From: F23-B02 sp963640555
Lineage (GTDB): Bacteria > Bacillota > Clostridia > Oscillospirales > Oscillospiraceae
DNA length: 5,980 nucleotides
Direction: 5' to 3'
Assembly (NCBI GenBank): GCA_963640555.1
Contig: CAVHZB010000101.1
Location: 1-5,980, forward strand
Positions 5,033-5,980 of the stretch are shown piece by piece (position 1 is the first letter of the stretch; every line of letters starts with the position of its first letter). A model generated the notes under the pieces. The model had not been told where the DNA came from and made no database searches. It worked only from the letters and a program-made list of their open reading frames with translations. Position numbers and translations under genes: made by a program.

Positions 5033-5713
5033 ATGGAAAACAATGAATTTGTAGCTGGTGTACTTTACGATGCTGCCTTGATAGATTTTGCGGAATGGAG
5101 AAATGACCCTGATAATTTACACGATGTTGCGCTTTTTGACGAAATGCTCAAGAAGATAAATGCTATGGGATGTGGCAGCTATAGTAGCTATCCGGACATA
5201 ACCATGCGGCGGCATGATGACCCGAACGTAATTGACATTATTGCTGATTATCTTGGCAAATTCGATGATGAGGGAATCACCGGAGAGCTCGTTCGCTCGA
5301 TAGGAACAAAAAACGGGAAAATTGCCACAGAACGTATAATCGATTCTTTTTTCGGATTAAGCGAAACATCAAAATGTAATCATGCGACTTTTTATGATAC
5401 CGCACTAACGAACATTTGTGACAAGCGATTTGCAGACAAATATGTAGAAATGATAAGTAACCCAAAATATGCGCGTTGGCTTTTGGGTGTGATGAAGCTG
5501 CTCGGTCGATGGAAGAATGAAAAAGCTAAAAAAGTCATGCTGGGGTATTTGGGGTCTGATAATGAGGATATAGTTAACATGACAGTTCAGGCACTAAAAT
5601 ATTATAAGCATGATCAGGAAGTTATAGCTGCTTTGAAATTAAGCCTTACTAAAAAGCATTCGGAAGGTTTGACCAAGCGCATAAATAGTTCTCTACAATT
5701 TGCGTCAAAGTAG
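5033..5713 (+). CDS. Putative RHS-toxin immunity protein, helical (HEAT-like) repeat, 226 aa
   Basis: No named family is recognised. The protein is soluble, with no signal peptide or membrane segment. Its C-terminal two thirds looks like stacked helix pairs: IADYLGKFDDEGITGELVRSI (about 70-90), KYARWLLGVMKLLGRWK (144-160), AKKVMLGYLGSDNEDIVNMTVQALKYYK (about 164-191), and EVIAALKLSL (195-204). This is a HEAT/ARM-like pattern found among immunity proteins of polymorphic toxins. The N-terminal part has an acidic stretch, and the sequence SYSSYPDITMRRHDD. It starts at ATG 5033, with AAGAGGTG about 5 nt upstream, and ends at TAG 5711 followed at once by TAA. It lies just after the RHS remnant on the same strand, where immunity genes sit, and has its own terminator downstream. 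Its composition is clearly more AT-rich than the left-hand operon genes, suggesting horizontal acquisition with the RHS locus. The role is inferred from context. Confidence 0.8.
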   Translation: MENNEFVAGVLYDAALIDFAEWRNDPDNLHDVALFDEMLKKINAMGCGSYSSYPDITMRRHDDPNVIDIIADYLGKFDDEGITGELVRSIGTKNGKIATERIIDSFFGLSETSKCNHATFYDTALTNICDKRFADKYVEMISNPKYARWLLGVMKLLGRWKNEKAKKVMLGYLGSDNEDIVNMTVQALKYYKHDQEVIAALKLSLTKKHSEGLTKRINSSLQFASK

Positions 5714-5753
5714 TAAGATTGAGAGCAGATATGCTGTATTAAAATCGAATCTG

Positions 5754-5795
5754 GCAGGAGCGTATCGCATGATATGCTCCTGCGTTCCATTTTTG
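5754..5795 (+). terminator. Rho-independent terminator after the immunity-like gene
   Basis: GCAGGAGCGTATC (5754-5766) and GATATGCTCCTGC (5771-5783) form a 13-bp stem with one G-U pair and a 4-nt loop GCAT. A short spacer and a run of five T (5790-5794) follow. It lies 40 nt after the TAG of the 226-aa gene. Confidence 0.78.
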
Positions 5796-5980
5796 CCTCC
5801 CTTACGGTCAGTCTTAACTTCATTGTTATATATAAGCGGTTTTCAAAAGCCGCCGGACTGCGGACGCAGACGGAGCGCGCCGAAGTCGCGGGGTTTGGCC
5901 GCAAGCAGGCAAGCGCGGCAAGTGCGAACTATAAAAGAATTGCAAATGCTGCAAATTCGATGTATGATACAGGAAGCGAA
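5774..5980 (+). CDS. Unassigned open frame running off the right edge
   Basis: A frame from ATG 5774 stays open for 69 codons to the window end. It begins MLLRSIFASLTVSLNFIVIY, a hydrophobic stretch, then a basic Ala-rich part with KRFSKAAGL, GFGRKQASAASANYKRIA and NAANSMYDTGSE. I do not recognise the product. The ATG lies inside the terminator hairpin and has no well-placed ribosome binding site (GGAG is 13 nt away), so the true start may be later or the frame may be a remnant without a start. The GC content rises sharply between about 5848 and 5930 compared with the AT-rich gene before it. The short length and missing 3' end leave its status open. Confidence 0.3.
   Translation, partial: MLLRSIFASLTVSLNFIVIYKRFSKAAGLRTQTERAEVAGFGRKQASAASANYKRIANAANSMYDTGSE

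Noticed and set aside
5834..5856. tRNA anticodon-like hairpin (GCGG-TTTTCAAAAG-CCGC)
   Set aside because: The stem is short and imperfect. No acceptor, D or T arms could be assembled around it on either strand.
5614..5904. Minus-strand open frame of 96 codons overlapping the end of the immunity-like gene
   Set aside because: It crosses the terminator and the 3' end of a better-supported gene, with no motif or ribosome binding site.

Overview
The window looks like a chromosomal segment of a gut-type Clostridia (Oscillospiraceae/Ruminococcaceae-like Firmicutes). The reasons are strong GGAGG-type ribosome binding sites, GTG starts, a DegV/Crp gene pair, a clostridial-style RHS protein remnant and a type I-C-like Cas2. 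A run of 10 N at 2583-2592 shows that it comes from a draft or metagenomic scaffold.

Layout. (1) 1-1290: a promoter and a monocistronic + strand gene for a coiled-coil membrane protein of unknown function, closed by a hairpin that probably terminates transcription from both sides. (2) 1289-4160: a compact minus-strand operon, read right to left: Crp/Fnr-family regulator (GTG start), DegV fatty-acid-binding protein, a 117-aa protein with a possible SecB-like fold, and a sugar-nucleotidyltransferase-like protein. Gaps between genes are 14, 10 and 1 nt. A perfect TATAAT and a TGTGG-N6-CCACA palindrome lie just upstream of the regulator and suggest autoregulation. (3) 4202-4620: an orphan minus-strand type I-C-like cas2 with its own terminator. 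It has no CRISPR array, and of cas1 only about the last 18 codons seem to remain. (4) 4613-5783: a decayed RHS/YD-repeat polymorphic-toxin locus on the + strand. It comprises an RHS core remnant with an internal stop and an apparent internal deletion, a possible out-of-frame toxin tail, an intact AT-rich helical-repeat protein that is probably the orphan immunity gene, and a terminator. (5) 5774-5980: an open frame running off the edge, unassigned.

How it works together. The Crp-DegV-SecB-like-nucleotidyltransferase set is co-transcribed, but its shared role is unknown. The right half is a scar where a CRISPR adaptation module and an RHS toxin locus, both defence/competition systems, were joined head to head (5' sides facing) and mostly destroyed. 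The two small stand-alone proteins, Cas2 and the putative immunity protein, stayed open. A textbook sigma-A/sigma70 promoter (TTGACA-N17-TATAAT) lies by chance or selection inside the RHS remnant and points at the immunity gene. I did not find a clearly new complete system. The most interesting points are the cas1/RHS junction, the surviving solo cas2, and the promoter inside the decayed toxin gene.
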